The translations under genes were made by a program, and so were the position numbers. A DNA stretch of 64,000 nucleotides, from assembly GCA_029961685.1 (NCBI GenBank), contig JARWKL010000009.1:21757237-21821236 (forward strand), given 5' to 3'. The notes beneath the pieces were generated by a model. It did not search any database. It had not been told where the DNA came from and worked only from the letters and a program-made list of their open reading frames with translations. Of this stretch, positions 10,953 to 23,489 are shown piece after piece; the stretch's first letter is position 1; the number at the start of each line of letters is the position of its first letter. The stretch is from Aristolochia californica (lineage: Eukaryota > Streptophyta > Magnoliopsida > Piperales > Aristolochiaceae).

Positions 10953-11273
10953 TTGGACCATTATGAGGATGACCATGAAGAACTGAATGTGACTGCCTTA
11001 CAAATTGGGTGCCCTATGAAGGACACAAAGTACCCAAAGGAATGTGCTGATACAGTTATCACTGCTCTTGGAATTGATAATCAGAACATGGAAAAATGGA
11101 TGGGCGACGCAGATGCTGCTGCTCCTGATGGACATTCCGTCTCAGCTTGTCAGGAGGCTGAGGGCAGTAATGGCCGATGTCTAGCTGGATTCAGGATGTG
11201 TGGGGGTGTGCACATGTTCTTGATAGGGACGAAAGGTTTCACAAAGGTACAACCGGGAATTGGTGGATCTTGA
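10953..11273 (+). pseudogene. Probable vacuolar sorting receptor fragment
   Basis: An open frame of 106 codons. Residues about 17-53 (IGCPMKDTKYPKECADTVI, then TALGIDNQNMEKWMGDADA) resemble the lumenal-domain stretch of plant vacuolar sorting receptors, in which a CPM-K-YxKECA motif is followed by a SLGID segment and a C-GDPDAD motif. Here the cysteine of the last motif is replaced by Trp and DPDAD reads DADAA. Vacuolar sorting receptors are type I membrane proteins that carry soluble cargo to the vacuole. Only about 40 residues match; the rest of the frame (from about PDGHSVSA) does not, so it is a short damaged piece. The assignment is from motif memory and needs a database search. Confidence 0.5.
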
Positions 11274-11402
11274 CATAGCAGGCGACCTCACTGTTGTTGA
11301 CATCATGCTTAGTGTTACAGCCATGATACTTTCATGGAGTATCCGGGGCAATTGGCTGAACATGGACTGGGTCCAAAGCATGAGGTTATCAGGGATACGC
11401 AG
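11116..11402 (+). other. Unrecognised, gene-like sequence in the insert
   Basis: Overlapping short open frames, including one that reads VDLDIAGDLTVVDIMLSVTA from about 11263. Composition is coding-like rather than satellite-like. No family recognised; frames are interrupted, so it is treated as decayed. Confidence 0.3.
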
Positions 11403-11550
11403 TTTTTTTTTTTTTTTTTTGCCACTGCAGCATATTCTGTGGCAGGTCCCCCAAAGGCTGTTAATGTTGAATCAGTAGTTACCAGTTTGGCGCAAGTAAC
11501 CATGCTACTTGTTTTTTTTCTTCCATATTGAGGTATGCAAAAACAAGGGC
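11403..11550 (+). other. Right end of insert with 18-T run
   Basis: A run of 18 T (11403-11420) is followed by GCCACTGCAG, which looks like a polypyrimidine tract plus a 3' splice acceptor. About 130 bp of unassigned sequence follows before the satellite. A poly-A tail read on the minus strand is an alternative reading. No LTR, polypurine tract or target-site duplication is present at this edge. Confidence 0.4.
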
Positions 11551-14500
11551 TATTGCAAAACCTAATATATAAAAACTAAAATGAGTTCACAATCCCTAAA
11601 AATTACAGACACCTTTTGGAATTATTTCTCTATACATTTGTGCATTGTGCCTTTCCATTTTAGATGTATACTTTTTTCTTAAATCAAAACTTGAGTTTTC
11701 ACATTTCCCTTCAACTCGTAACCAAAAAAGAGATAAAAGGCAAATAGATCACAATGAAATGAAAATTTTAGACTTTATGTATGGAAAAAATTTAAAGGAA
11801 TAACAAAAGTTAGTTAAGAAAATTTTTTTCACACGCCACAAATGAACACAAAAGTTTTGTTATCCAAGTTTAGGAAATTCCACTAGTTCAACCCCAATAG
11901 CTTGGAATTTTATAAGAAAGAGATTTTTCTATACATGTTTTAAAAAATGGATATGCATGCTTGAAACATGTTAATGATGCAAATGACCTATGGATCCAAA
12001 CTTTTTAAAGAGAATAACAAACACTAATTAAATTCTCAAGTGAACCTGCGGTGGGATATTTACCCGAGTCAAACAAGCCATTATTTTTCCCATTTACAAA
12101 AAGCTGACCTAACGATCATAGATAATTAATTTTAAAGTGATTTATCATGCGTAACGGGCTATATTTTTGTAAAGAATGACTTATGGATTGGGATTCAACA
12201 CTCAGTTAAAAAACCCTCGCATCCCCCTTTTCCCGATGATTGTAAAACCTAATATATAAAAACTAAAACCAGTTTAAAATCCCTAAAAATTACCGAAACT
12301 TTTTGGAGTTATCTCTATCCACATTTGTGCATTGTGCATTTTCATTTTAGATATATACTTTATTCTTAAATCAAAACCTGAGTTTTCACATTTCCCTTCA
12401 TCGTGTAAACTAAAAAGTGATAAAAGGCAAATAGAACACAACGAAATGAAAATTTTAGAATTTATGTATGGAAAAAATTTAAAGCAATAACAAATGTAAG
12501 TAAAGAAAATTTATTCACACACCAAAAATGAACACAAAATTTTTGTTATCCAAGTTTGGGAAATTCCACTAATTCAACCCCAATTACTTGAAATTTTATA
12601 AGAAAGAGATATTTCAACACATGTTTTAAAAAATGTATATGCATGCTTGAAATATGTTAAAGATGAAAATAACCTATGGATACAAACCTTTTAAAGAGAA
12701 TAATAAACACATTAAATTCTCAGGTGAACATGTGGTGGGATATTTAACCGCGTCAAACAAGCCATTATTTTGCCCATTTACAAAAAGATAACCTAACGAT
12801 CTTAGATGATTCTAAAGTGATTTATCATGCATACGGGCTATATTTTTGTAAAGAATGAATTATGGATTGGGATTTAACACTCAGTTGAAAATCCCCCGTC
12901 TCCCCCTTTTCCCAATGATTGAAAAACCGAATATATAAAAACTAAAAAGACTTTACAATCCCTAAAAATTACAAACACTTTTCTAAATTATCTCTCTCCA
13001 CAAATGTGCATTATGCATTTCCATTTTAATTGTATACTTTTTTATTAAATCGAAACTTGAGTTTTCACTTTTCCTTTATCTCGTAAACAAAAAAGAGATA
13101 AAAGGCGAATAGATCACAACGAAATGAAAATTTTAGAGTTTATGTATGGAAAAAATTTTAAGCAATAAAAAATGTAAGTAAAGAAAATTTATTCACACAC
13201 CACAAATGATCACAAAAGTTTTGTAATCCAAGTTTGGGAAATTCCACTAGTTCAACCCCAATAGTTCAGAATTTTATATACAAGAGATTTTTCTGCACAT
13301 GTTTTAAAAAATGGATATGCATGCTTCAAACATGTTAAAGATTCAAATGACCTATGGATCCAAACCTTTTAAAGAGAATAACAAACGCTCATTAAAATCT
13401 CAAGTGAACGAGCTGTGGGATATTTACCCGAGTCAAGCAAGCCATTCTTTTGCCCATTTACCAAAAGCTAACCTAACGATCATAGATGATTGTAAAGTGA
13501 TTTACCATGCGAAATGGTCTATATTTTTTTAAGGAATGACTTATGGATTTGGAGTCAGCCCACAGTTAAAAATCCCCCGCCTCCGCCTTTTCCTGACGAT
13601 TGCAAAACCTAATATATATAAACTAAAAATAGTTTACAATCCCTAAAAATTACTGACACTTTTTGAATTATCTCTCTCTAAAATTGTTAATTGTGCATTT
13701 CATTTTTAGATGTATACTTTTTTCTTAAATCAAAACTTGATTTTTTACTTTTGCTTTCATCTCGTAAACAAAAAAGAGATACAAGGCAAGTAGATCACAA
13801 CGAAATGAAAAATTTAGAGTTTATGAATGGAAAAAATTTAAATTTATATCAAATGTAAGTAAAGAAAATTTATTCACACACCACAAATGAACACAAAATT
13901 TATATTATCCAAGTTTGGGAAATTTTATAAGAAAGAGATTTTTCTACACATGTTTTAAAAAATAGATATGCATGCCTAAAACATGTTAAAGATGCAAATG
14001 ACCTATTGATCCAAACCTTTTAAAGATAATAACAAACGCTCATTAAATTCTCAAGTGAACGTGCGGTGGGATATTTACACGAGTCAAACAAGCCATTATT
14101 TTCCACATTTACAAAAAGCTGACCTAACGATCATAGATGATTGTAAAGTGATATATCAAGCGTAACAGGCTACATTTTTTTAAGGAATTACTTATGGATT
14201 GGGAGTCAACACTCAATTAAAAATCCCCCATCCCACCCTTTTCCAGACGATTTTAAAATCTAATATATAAAAAATAAAAACAGTTTACAATCCCTAAAAA
14301 TTACAGACACTTTTTGGAATTATCTCTCTCTAAATTTGTGCATTGTGGATTTCATTTTTAGATGTATAATTTTTTCTTAAATCAAAACTTGATTTTTCAC
14401 TTTTCCATTAATCGCGTAAACAAAAAAGAGATAAAAGGCAAATAGATCACAACAAAATAAAATTTTTAGCTTTTAAGTATGGAAAAAATTTAAAGCAATA

Positions 14501-16026
14501 ACAAATGTAAGTAAAGAAATTTATTCACACACCACAAATGAACACAAAAGTTTTGTTATCCGAGTTTAGGAAATTCCACTAGGTCAACCCTAATAGCTTG
14601 GAATTTTATAAGAAAGAGATTTTCTACACTTGTATCAAAAAATGGATTTGCATGCTTCAAACATGTTAAAGATGCGAACGACCTATGGATCCAAACATTT
14701 TAAAGAGAATAAAAACGCTCATTAAATTCTTAAGTGAACGTGAGGTGGGATAATTACTTGAGTCAAACAAGCCATTATTTTGCCCATTTACAAAAAGCTG
14801 ACCTAACGATCGTAAAAGATTGTAAAGTGATTGATCATGCGTAACGGGCTATATTTTTGTAAGAAATGACTTATGGATTGGGGGTCAACACTCAGTTAAA
14901 AATCCCCTGCCTCCCCCTATTCCCGATGATCGCAAAACATAATATATAAAAACTAAAAAAAGTGCGTTCATAATTATCTCTCTCTACATTTGTGCTTTTT
15001 ACGTTTCCATTTTAGATGTATAGTTTTTTCTTAAATCAAACTTGACTTTTCACTTTTCCTTTCATCTTGTAAACAAAAAAGAGATAAAAGGGAAATAGAT
15101 CACAATGAAATGAAAATTTTAGAGTTTATATATGGAAAAAATTTAAAACAATAACAAATGCAAGTAAATTTTTTTTTCACACACCACAAATGAACGCAAA
15201 AGTTTTATTATCCAAGTTTGGGAAATTCCACATGTTCAACCGCAATAGGAACGAATTTTATGAGAAAGAGATTTTCTACACTTGTTTTAAAAAATGGATA
15301 TGCATGCTTGAAAAGTGTTAAAGATGCAAAGACCTACGGATCCAAACCTTTTACATAGAATAACAAATGCTCATTAAATTCTCATGTGCACGTGCGATGG
15401 GATATATACCCGAGTCAAACAAGCCATTATTTTACCCATTTACAAAAAGTTGACCTAACGATCATAGATGATTGTAAACTGATTTATCATGCGTAATGGG
15501 CTATATTTTTTTTGTAAGGAATGACTTATGGATTAGGAGTCAACACTCAGTTAAAAATCACCTGCCTCCACCTTTTGCCGACGATTGCAAAACCTAATAT
15601 AAAAAAGCAAATAAGACTTTACAATCCCTAAAAATTACAGACACTTTTTGGAATTATCTCTCTCTACAATTGTGCATTGTGCGTTGCCATTTTAGATGTA
15701 TATTTTTTTCTTAAATCAAAACTAGAGTTTTCACTTTTCCCTTCATCTCATTAACAAAAAAAAGATTAAAAGCAAATAGATCAAAACGAAATGAAATTTT
15801 TAGAGATTATGTTTGGAAAAAATTTAAAGCAATAACAAATTTAATTAAATAAAATTTATTCACACACCACGACGACCAAAAAAGTTTTTTTATACAAGTT
15901 TGGGAAATTCCACTAGTTCAACCCCAATTGTTTGGAATTTTATAAGAAAAACATTTTTCTACACATGTTTTAAAAAATGGATGTGCATGCTCGAAACATG
16001 ATAAAGATGCAAATGACCTATGGATC
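11551..16026 (+). repeat. Right satellite array, first part
   Basis: Satellite resumes mid-monomer at ATTGCAAAACC. Anchors lie near 11997, 12683, 13361, 14012, 14692 and 15343. The intervals of 651 bp before 14012 and 15343 reflect deletions: near 13923 the CCACTAGTTCAACCCC block is missing, and near 14959 part of the ACAATCCC block. The monomers from 13361 to 16026 share derived variants with those at 40031-42700 (for example CATTTTTAGATG, TTACCATGCGAAA and GGGATATATACCC), offset about 26.66 kb. No gene is seen. Confidence 0.93.
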
Positions 16027-18960
16027 CGAACCTTTTAAAGAGAATAACAAACGCACATTAAATTCTTAAGTGAACTTGTGGTAGCATATTTACCCGAGTG
16101 AAACAAACCATTATTTTGCCCATTTACAAAAAATTGACATAACGATCAAAGGTGATTGTAAAGTGGTTTATCAGGCGTAACGGGTTATTTTTTGGTATGG
16201 GATGACTTATGGATTCAGAGTCAACACCCAGTTAAAAATCCCCCGCCTCCCCCTTTTCCCAACGATTTCTAAACCTATTAAATAAAAATTAAAAAGAGTT
16301 TACAACCACTAAAAATTTCAGGCACTTTTTGGAATTATCTCTCTCTACATTTGTGCATTGTGATTTTCCATTTTAGAAGTAAACTTTTTTCTTAAATCAA
16401 AACTGGAGTTTTCACGTTTCCCTTCATCTCATAAACAAAAAAGAGATAAAAGACAAATAGATCACAACAAAAGGAAAATTTTAGATTTTATGTATGGAAA
16501 AAATTTAAAGCAATAACAAATGTAAGTAAAGAAAATTTATTCACACACCACAAATGAACACAAAAGTTTTGTTATCCAAGTTTGGGAAATTCCACTAAAT
16601 CAACCCCAATAGTTCTGAATTTTATAAGAAAGAGATTTTTCTACACATGTTTTAAAAAATGGATATGCATGCTTGAAACATGTTAAAGATTCAAATGACC
16701 TATGGATCCAAACCTTTTAAAGAGAATAAAAAAATTCTCAATAAATTCTCAGGTGAACGTGCGGTGGGATATTTGCCCGAGTCAAACCAGCCATTATTTT
16801 GCCCATTTACAAAAAACTGACCTAACGATCATAAATGATTGTAAAATGATTTATCATACGTAACGGGCTATATTTTTTTAAGGATTGACATATGCATTGG
16901 GATTCAACACTCAGTTAAAAATCCCACGCCTCCCCCTTTACCCGATTATTGCAAAACCTAATATATAAAACCTAAAACGATTTTACAATCCCTAAAAATA
17001 ACTGACACTTTTCTGAATTTTCTCCCTCTACATTTGTGCATTGTGCGTTTCCATTTTAGATATATACTTTTTTCTTAAGTCAAAACTTGAGTTTTCACTT
17101 TTACCTTCATCTCGTAAACAAAAAAGAGATAAAAGGAAAATAGATCACAACGAAATGAAAAAATTAGAGTTTATGTATGGAAAAAATTTCAAGAAATAAC
17201 AAATGTAAATAAAGAAAATTTATTCACACACCACAAATGAACTCAAAAGTTTTGTTATCTAAGTTTGGGAAATTTCACTACTTCAACCCCAATAGCTTGG
17301 AATTTTATAAGAAAGAGATTTTTGTACACATGTTTTAAAAAATGGATATGCATGCTTCAAATTTGTTAAAGATGCAAATGACCTATGGATCCAGACCTCT
17401 TAAAGAGAATAAAAAAACACTCAATAAATTCTCATGTGAACGTGGGGTGGGATATTTACTCGAGTCAAACATGCCATTATTTTGCCCATTTACAAAAAAG
17501 ATGACCTAATGATCATAGATGATTGTAAAACGATTTATCATGCATAGCGGGTTATATTTTTGTAACGAATGACTTATGGCTTCGGAGTCAACACTCAGTA
17601 AAAAATCCACCCCTCCTCTTTTCCCAACGATTGCAAAACCTAATTTATAATAACTAAATAGAGTTTACAATCCCTTAAAATTACAGATACAGTTTGGAAT
17701 TATCTCTCTCTATATTTGTGCATTGTACGTTTCCATTTTAGGTGTATACTTTTTTCTTAAATCAAAACATTAGTTTTCACTTCTCCCTTCATCTCGAACC
17801 AAAAAAGAGATAAATGGCAAAGAGATCACAATGAAATGAAAATTTTAGAGTTTATGTATGAAAAAAATTTCAAGCAATAACAAATGTAAGTAAAGAAAAT
17901 TTATTCACACACCACAAATGAACACAAAATTTTTGTTATCCAAGTTTGGGAAATTCCACTTGTTCAACCCCAATAGCTTTGAATTTTATAACAAAGAGAT
18001 TTTTCTACATGTTTTAAAAAATGGATATGCATGCTTCAAACTTGTTTAATATGCAAATGACCTATGGATCCAAACCTTTTAAAGAGAATTCCAAACTCTA
18101 ATTAAATTCTCAAGCGAACGTGTGGTGGGATATTTACACGAGTCAAAAAGGGCATTCTTTTCCCCATTTACAAAAAGCTAACCTAACGATCATAGATGAT
18201 TATAAAGTGATTTATCATGCGTAGTCGGCTATATTTTTTTAAGAAATGACTTATGGATTGGGGGTCAATACTCAGTTAAAAATCCCCCGCCTCCCCCTTT
18301 TCTTGATGATTGCGAAACCTAATATATAAAAACTAAAACGAGTTTACAATCCCGAAAAATAATTGACACTTTTTGGAATTATCTCTCTCGAAATTTTGTT
18401 CATTATACACTTCCATTTTAGTTGTATACTTTTTTCATAAATCAAAACTTGAGTTTTCACTTTTCCGTTCATCTCATAAACAAAAAAGAGATAAAAGGCA
18501 AATAGACTGCAACGAAATAAAAAATTTAGAGTTTATGAATGGAAAAAATTTAAAGCAATAAAAAATGTAACTAAAGAAAATTTATTCACACACCACAAAT
18601 GAACACAAAAGTTTTGTTATCAGAGTTTGGGAATTCCACTAGTTCCAATAGCTTAGAATTTTATAAGAAAAAAATTTATCTACACATATTTTAAAAAATG
18701 GTTATACATGCTTCAAACATGTTAAATATGCAAATGACCTATGGATCCAAACCTTTTAAAGAGAATTATGAAGTCTCATTAAATTCTCAAGTGAACGTAC
18801 AGTGGGATATTTACCCGAGTCAAAAAGGGCATTCTTTTCCCCATTTACAAAAAGCTAACCTATCGATCATAGAAGATTGTAAAGTGGTTTATCATGCGTA
18901 GTCGGCTGTATTTTTGTAAGGAATGACTTATGGATTGGGAGTTAACATTCAGTTAAAAAT

Positions 18961-18977
18961 CGCCCCCCCCCCCCCCC
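18961..18977 (+). repeat. Expanded poly-C tract
   Basis: A run of 15 C (18963-18977) replaces the usual interrupted C-rich tract at the same monomer position. Confidence 0.9.
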
Positions 18978-20943
18978 TTTTCCCGATGATTGCAAAACCT
19001 AATATATAAAAACTAAAACGTGATTACAATCCGTAAAAATAATAGACATTTTTTTGGAATTATCTCTCTGTACATTTGTGCATTGTGCATTTTCATTTTA
19101 GATGTATACTTTTTTTATAAATCAAAACTTGAGTTTTCACTTTTCCCTTTATCTCGTAAGCAAAAAAGAGATAAAAGGCAAATAGATCACAATGAAATAA
19201 AATTTTTAGAGTTTATGTATGGAAAAAATTTAAAGCAAAAACAAATATCACTAAAGAAAATTTATTCACACACCACAAATGAACACAAAATTTTGTTATC
19301 AAAAAGATATTTTTCTACACATGTTTTAAAAAATGGATAAGCATGATTCAAACACGTTAATGATGCAAATGACCTTTGGATCCAAACCTTTTTAAAAGAA
19401 TAACAACGCTCATTAAATTCTCAAGTGGAAGTGCGGTGGGATATTTACTAGAGTCAAACAATCCATTATTTTGCCCATTTATAAAAAAGCTGACCTCACG
19501 ATCATAGATGATTGTAAAGTGATTTACCAAACGTAACAGGCTATATTTTCGAAAGGAATGACTTATGGATTCGGAGTCAACACTTAGTTAAAAACCCCCC
19601 GCTTCCCCCTTTTCCTGACTATTGTAAAACATTATATATAAAAACTAAAAAGAGTTTACAATCCCCAAAAATAACAGACACTTTTTGGAGTTATCTCTCT
19701 CTACATTTGTGCATTGTGCCTTTTCATTTCAGATGTAAACTTTTTTCTTAAATAAAAACTTGAGTTTTCACGTTTCCCTTCATCTCTTAACTAAAAAAGA
19801 GATAAAATGACAAATAGATCACAACGAAATGAAAATTTTAGAGTTTATGCATGGAAAAAAATTACGAGTAACAAATGTAAGTAAAGAAAATTTTTTCACA
19901 CACCGGAGATGAACTCAAAAGTATTGTTATTCAAGTTTGGTAAATTCCACTAGTTCAACCCCAATAGCTTGGAATTTTATGAGAAAGAGATTTTTCTACA
20001 CATGTTTTAAAAAATAGATATGCATGCTTGAAACATGTTAAAGATGTAAATGACCTATGGATCCAAACCTTTTAAAGAGAATAAAAAACACTCATTAAAT
20101 TCTCAGGTGAACGTGCTATGGGATATTTACCCGAGTCAAACAAGCCATTATTTTGCCCATTTACAAAAGATGAACTAACGATCATAGATAATTCTTAAGT
20201 GATTTATCATGCGTAACGGGCTATATTTTTGTAAGGAAGGATGTATGGATTCAGATTCAACATTAAGTTAAAAATTCCCCGCCTTCCCCTTTTCTCGATG
20301 ATTGCAAAACCTAATATATAAAAACTAATAGGAGTTTACAAACCCTAAAAATTACCGACACTTTTTGGAACTATCTCTCTCTACATTTGTGCATTGTGCC
20401 TTTCCATTTTAGATGTATACTTTTTTCTTAAATCATAACTTGAGTTCAAACTTTTCCCTTCATCTCGTAAACAAAAAAGAGATAAAAGGCAAATAGAACA
20501 CAATGAAATGAAAATTTTAGAGTTTATGTATGGAAAACATTTAGAGCAATAAAAAATGTAAGTAAAGAAAATTTATTCACACACCACAAATGAACACAAA
20601 AGTTTTGTTATGCATGTTTTGGAAATTCCACTAGTTCAACCCAAATAACTTGAAATTTTATAAGAAAGAGATTTTTCTACACATGTTTTAAAAAATGTAT
20701 CTGCATGCTTGAAACATGTTAAAGATGCAAATGACCTATGGATCGAAACCTTTTAAAGAGAATAACAAACTCTCTTTAAATTCTCAGGTGAATGTTCAAT
20801 GGGCTATTTGCCCGTGTCAAACAAGCCATTATTTTGCCAATTTACAAACAGTTGACCTAACGAGCGTAGATGATTCTAAAGTGATTTTTCATGCGTAACA
20901 AGCAATATTTTTTTAAGGAATGACTTATGGATTGGAATTCAAC

Positions 20944-22303
20944 ACTCAGTTCCAAATCCCCCGCCTCCCCCTTTTCCCGATGATTGCAAAACCTAACATA
21001 TAAAAACTAAAACGAGTTTACAATCCCTAAAAATTACAGACACTTTTCCAAAATATATATTTTTTCATTTGTGCATTGTGAGTTTCTATTTTAGATGTAT
21101 TCTATTTTCTCAAATCAAAACTTGAGTTTTCGCTTTCCCCTTCATCTCATAAACAAAAAAGAGATAAAAGTCAAATAGATCACAACGAAATGATAATTTT
21201 AGAATTTATGTATAGAAAAAGTAAAAGGCAATAAAAGATGTAAGTAAAGAAAATTTATTCACACACCAGAAATGAACACAAAAGTTTCGTTATCCAAGTT
21301 TGGGAAAATCCACTACTTCACCCAATAGCTCAGAATTTTATAAGAAAGCGAGTTTTCTACACCTGTTTTAAAAAATGGGTATGCATGCTTGAAACATGTT
21401 AAAGATGCAAATTGCCTATGGATCCAAACCATTTAAAGAGAATAACAGACGCTCATTAAATGCTCAAGTGAACGTGTGGTGGGATATTTACCTGAGTCAA
21501 AGAAGCCATTATTTTGTCCATTTAAAAAAAGTTGACCTAACGATCATAGATGATTGTAAAGTGATTTATCATGCGTAACGGGCTATATTTTTTAAATGAA
21601 TGACTTATGGATTGGGAGTCAACACTCAGTTCCAAATCCCCCGCCTCCCCCTTTTCCCGATGATTGCAAAACCTAACATATAAAAACTAAAACGAGTTTA
21701 GAATCCCTAAAAATTACAGACACTTTTCCAAAATATATATTTCTTCATTTGTGCATTGTGAGTTTCTATTTTAGATGTATTCTATTTTCTCAAATCAAAA
21801 CTTGAGTTTTCGCTTTCCCCTTCATCTCATAAACAAAAAAGAGATAAAAGTCAAATAGATCACAACGAAATGATAATTTTAGAATTTATGTATAGAAAAA
21901 GTAAAAGGCAATAAAAGATGTAAGTAACGAAAATTTATTCACACACCAGAAATGAACACAAAAGTTTCGTTATCCAAGTTTGGGAAAATCCACTACTTCA
22001 CCCAATAGCTCAGAATTTTATAAGAAAGCGAGTTTTCTACACCTGTTTTAAAAAATGGGTATGCATGCTTGAAACATGTTAAAGGTGCAAATTGCCTATG
22101 GATCCAAACCATTTAAAGAGAATAACAGACGCTCATTAAATGCTCAAGTGAACGTGTGGTGGGATATTTACCTGAGTCAAAGAAGCCATTATTTTGTCCA
22201 TTTAAAAAAAGTTGACCTAACGATCATAGATGATTGTAAAGTGATTTATCATGCGTAACGGGCTATATTTTTTAAATGAATGACTTATGGATTGGGAGTC
22301 AAC
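20944..22303 (+). repeat. Nearly identical tandem monomer pair
   Basis: Bases from about 20944 and from about 21624 are copies offset by exactly 680 bp. I count only about four differences by eye (for example TTTACAATCC/TTTAGAATCC, TTTTTTCATTT/TTTCTTCATTT, AGTAAAGAAA/AGTAACGAAA and AAAGATGC/AAAGGTGC). Shared private variants include TTCCAAATCC, AAAATATATAT, GAAAGCGAGTTTT and ACACCTGTTTTA. Other neighbouring monomers differ at many tens of positions, so this is a very recent unequal exchange or conversion. Confidence 0.93.
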
Positions 22304-22998
22304 ACTCAGTTAAAAATCCCCCGCCTCCCCCTTTTCCGGACGATTGTAAAACCTAATAGATAAGAACTAAAAAGAATTTACAATCTCTAAAAATTATAAA
22401 CACTTTTTGGATTTATCTCTCTCTATATTTTTGCACTATGCATTTTCATTTTAGATGTATACTTTTTTTTTAAATCCAAACTTGAGTTTTCACATTTCCC
22501 TTCATCTCGTAAATAAAAAATAGATAAAAGGTAAATATCTCACAACGAAATGAAAATTTTAGAGTTTATGTATGGAAAAAATTAAAAGTAATAACAAATA
22601 TAAGTAAAGAAATTTATTCACACACCACAAATGAACCCAAAAGTTTTGTTATCCAAGTTTGGCAAATTCCACTAGTTCAACCCCATTAGCTTGTAATTTT
22701 ATAAGAAAGAGATTTTTCAATAGATGTTTTAAAAAATGGATATGCATGCTTGAAACATGTTAAAGTTACAAATGACCTATGTATCCAAACCTTTTAAAGA
22801 GAATAACAAACGCTCATTAAATTCTCAATTGAATGTGCGGTGGGATATTTACCCGAGTCAAACAAGCCATTATTTTGCCCATTTAAAAAAAGCTGACCTA
22901 ACGATCATAGATGATTGTAAAGTGAATTATCATGTGTAACAGCCTACATTTTTGGAACGAAAGTCTTATGGATTGGGAGTCAACACCAATTTAAAAAT

Positions 22999-23034
22999 CC
23001 CCCGCCCCCCCCCCCCCCCCCCCCCCCCCTCCCC
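22999..23034 (+). repeat. Expanded poly-C tract
   Basis: The C-rich tract normally reads CCCCCGCCTCCCCC. Here it holds an uninterrupted run of 25 C (23005-23029) inside a longer C-rich stretch. It lengthens the local monomer interval to 704 bp. Long C runs are prone to slippage and also to sequencing or assembly error. Confidence 0.85.
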
Positions 23035-23489
23035 TTTTCCCGATGATTGCAAAACCTAATATATAAAAACTAAAAAGAGTTTAGAATCCCTAAATATTAC
23101 AGACACTTTTTGGAATTATCACTCCCGATATTTGTGCACTGTGCGTTTCCATTTTAGATGTATAATTTTTTCTTAAATCAAAACTTGAGTTTTAACTTTT
23201 CTCTTCATCTTGTAAACAAAAAAAAGATAAAAGGCTAATAGATCACAACAAAATGAAAATTTTAGAGTTTGTGTATAGAAAAAATTTAAAGCAATAAAAA
23301 ATATCAGTAAAGGAAATTTATTCACTCACCACAAATGAACACAAAAGTTTCGTTATCCAAGTTTGGAAAATTCCACTACTTCAACCCCAATAGCATGGAA
23401 TTTTATAAGAAAGAGATTTTTCTACACATATTTTAAAAAATGGATATGCAAGCGTCAAATTTTTTAAAGATGCAAATGACCTATGGATC

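Larger units (their letters stand above)
7913..11550 (+). mobile_element. Truncated LTR retroelement carrying host gene fragments
   Basis: Non-satellite insert, visibly richer in G and C than its surroundings. It begins inside a monomer directly after the motif CTAACGATC and ends where satellite resumes at ATTGCAAAACC. It contains in order a 5' LTR, a primer binding site, a leader reading frame, several gene-derived fragments, and an 18-T run. I see no aspartic protease, reverse transcriptase, RNase H or integrase motifs, no polypurine tract and no second LTR, so it would be non-autonomous and 3'-truncated. About 117 bp of the monomer that should lie between the two flanks (compare 6236-6352) is absent, and there is no target-site duplication. 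The likely history is insertion followed by a deletion that removed the 3' end and adjacent satellite. An alternative is that the gene fragments arrived separately from the LTR. Confidence 0.75.
16027..23489 (+). repeat. Satellite higher-order block 1
   Basis: Anchors lie near 16027, 16709, 17392, 18071, 18748, 19383, 20064, 20745, 21425, 22105 and 22786. Diagnostic variants in order: GTGATTTTCC with TTTAGAAGTAAAC (16.35 kb), CTCAATAAATTCTCAGG (16.73 kb), AAAAAGGGCATTCTTTTCC (18.15 and 18.82 kb), CCTTTGGATCC (19.37 kb), CTCAGGTGAA with AGATAATTCTTAAG (20.1 kb), GGCTATTTGCCCG (20.8 kb), ACCATTTAAAGAG with TGCTCAAG (21.43 and 22.11 kb) and CTCAATTGAA (22.82 kb). The same series recurs in the next blocks. 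Confidence 0.8.

Noticed and set aside
11300..11550. 3' LTR of the retroelement
   Set aside because: No stretch matches the start or end of the 5' LTR, and the T run and following bases have no LTR-like ends.
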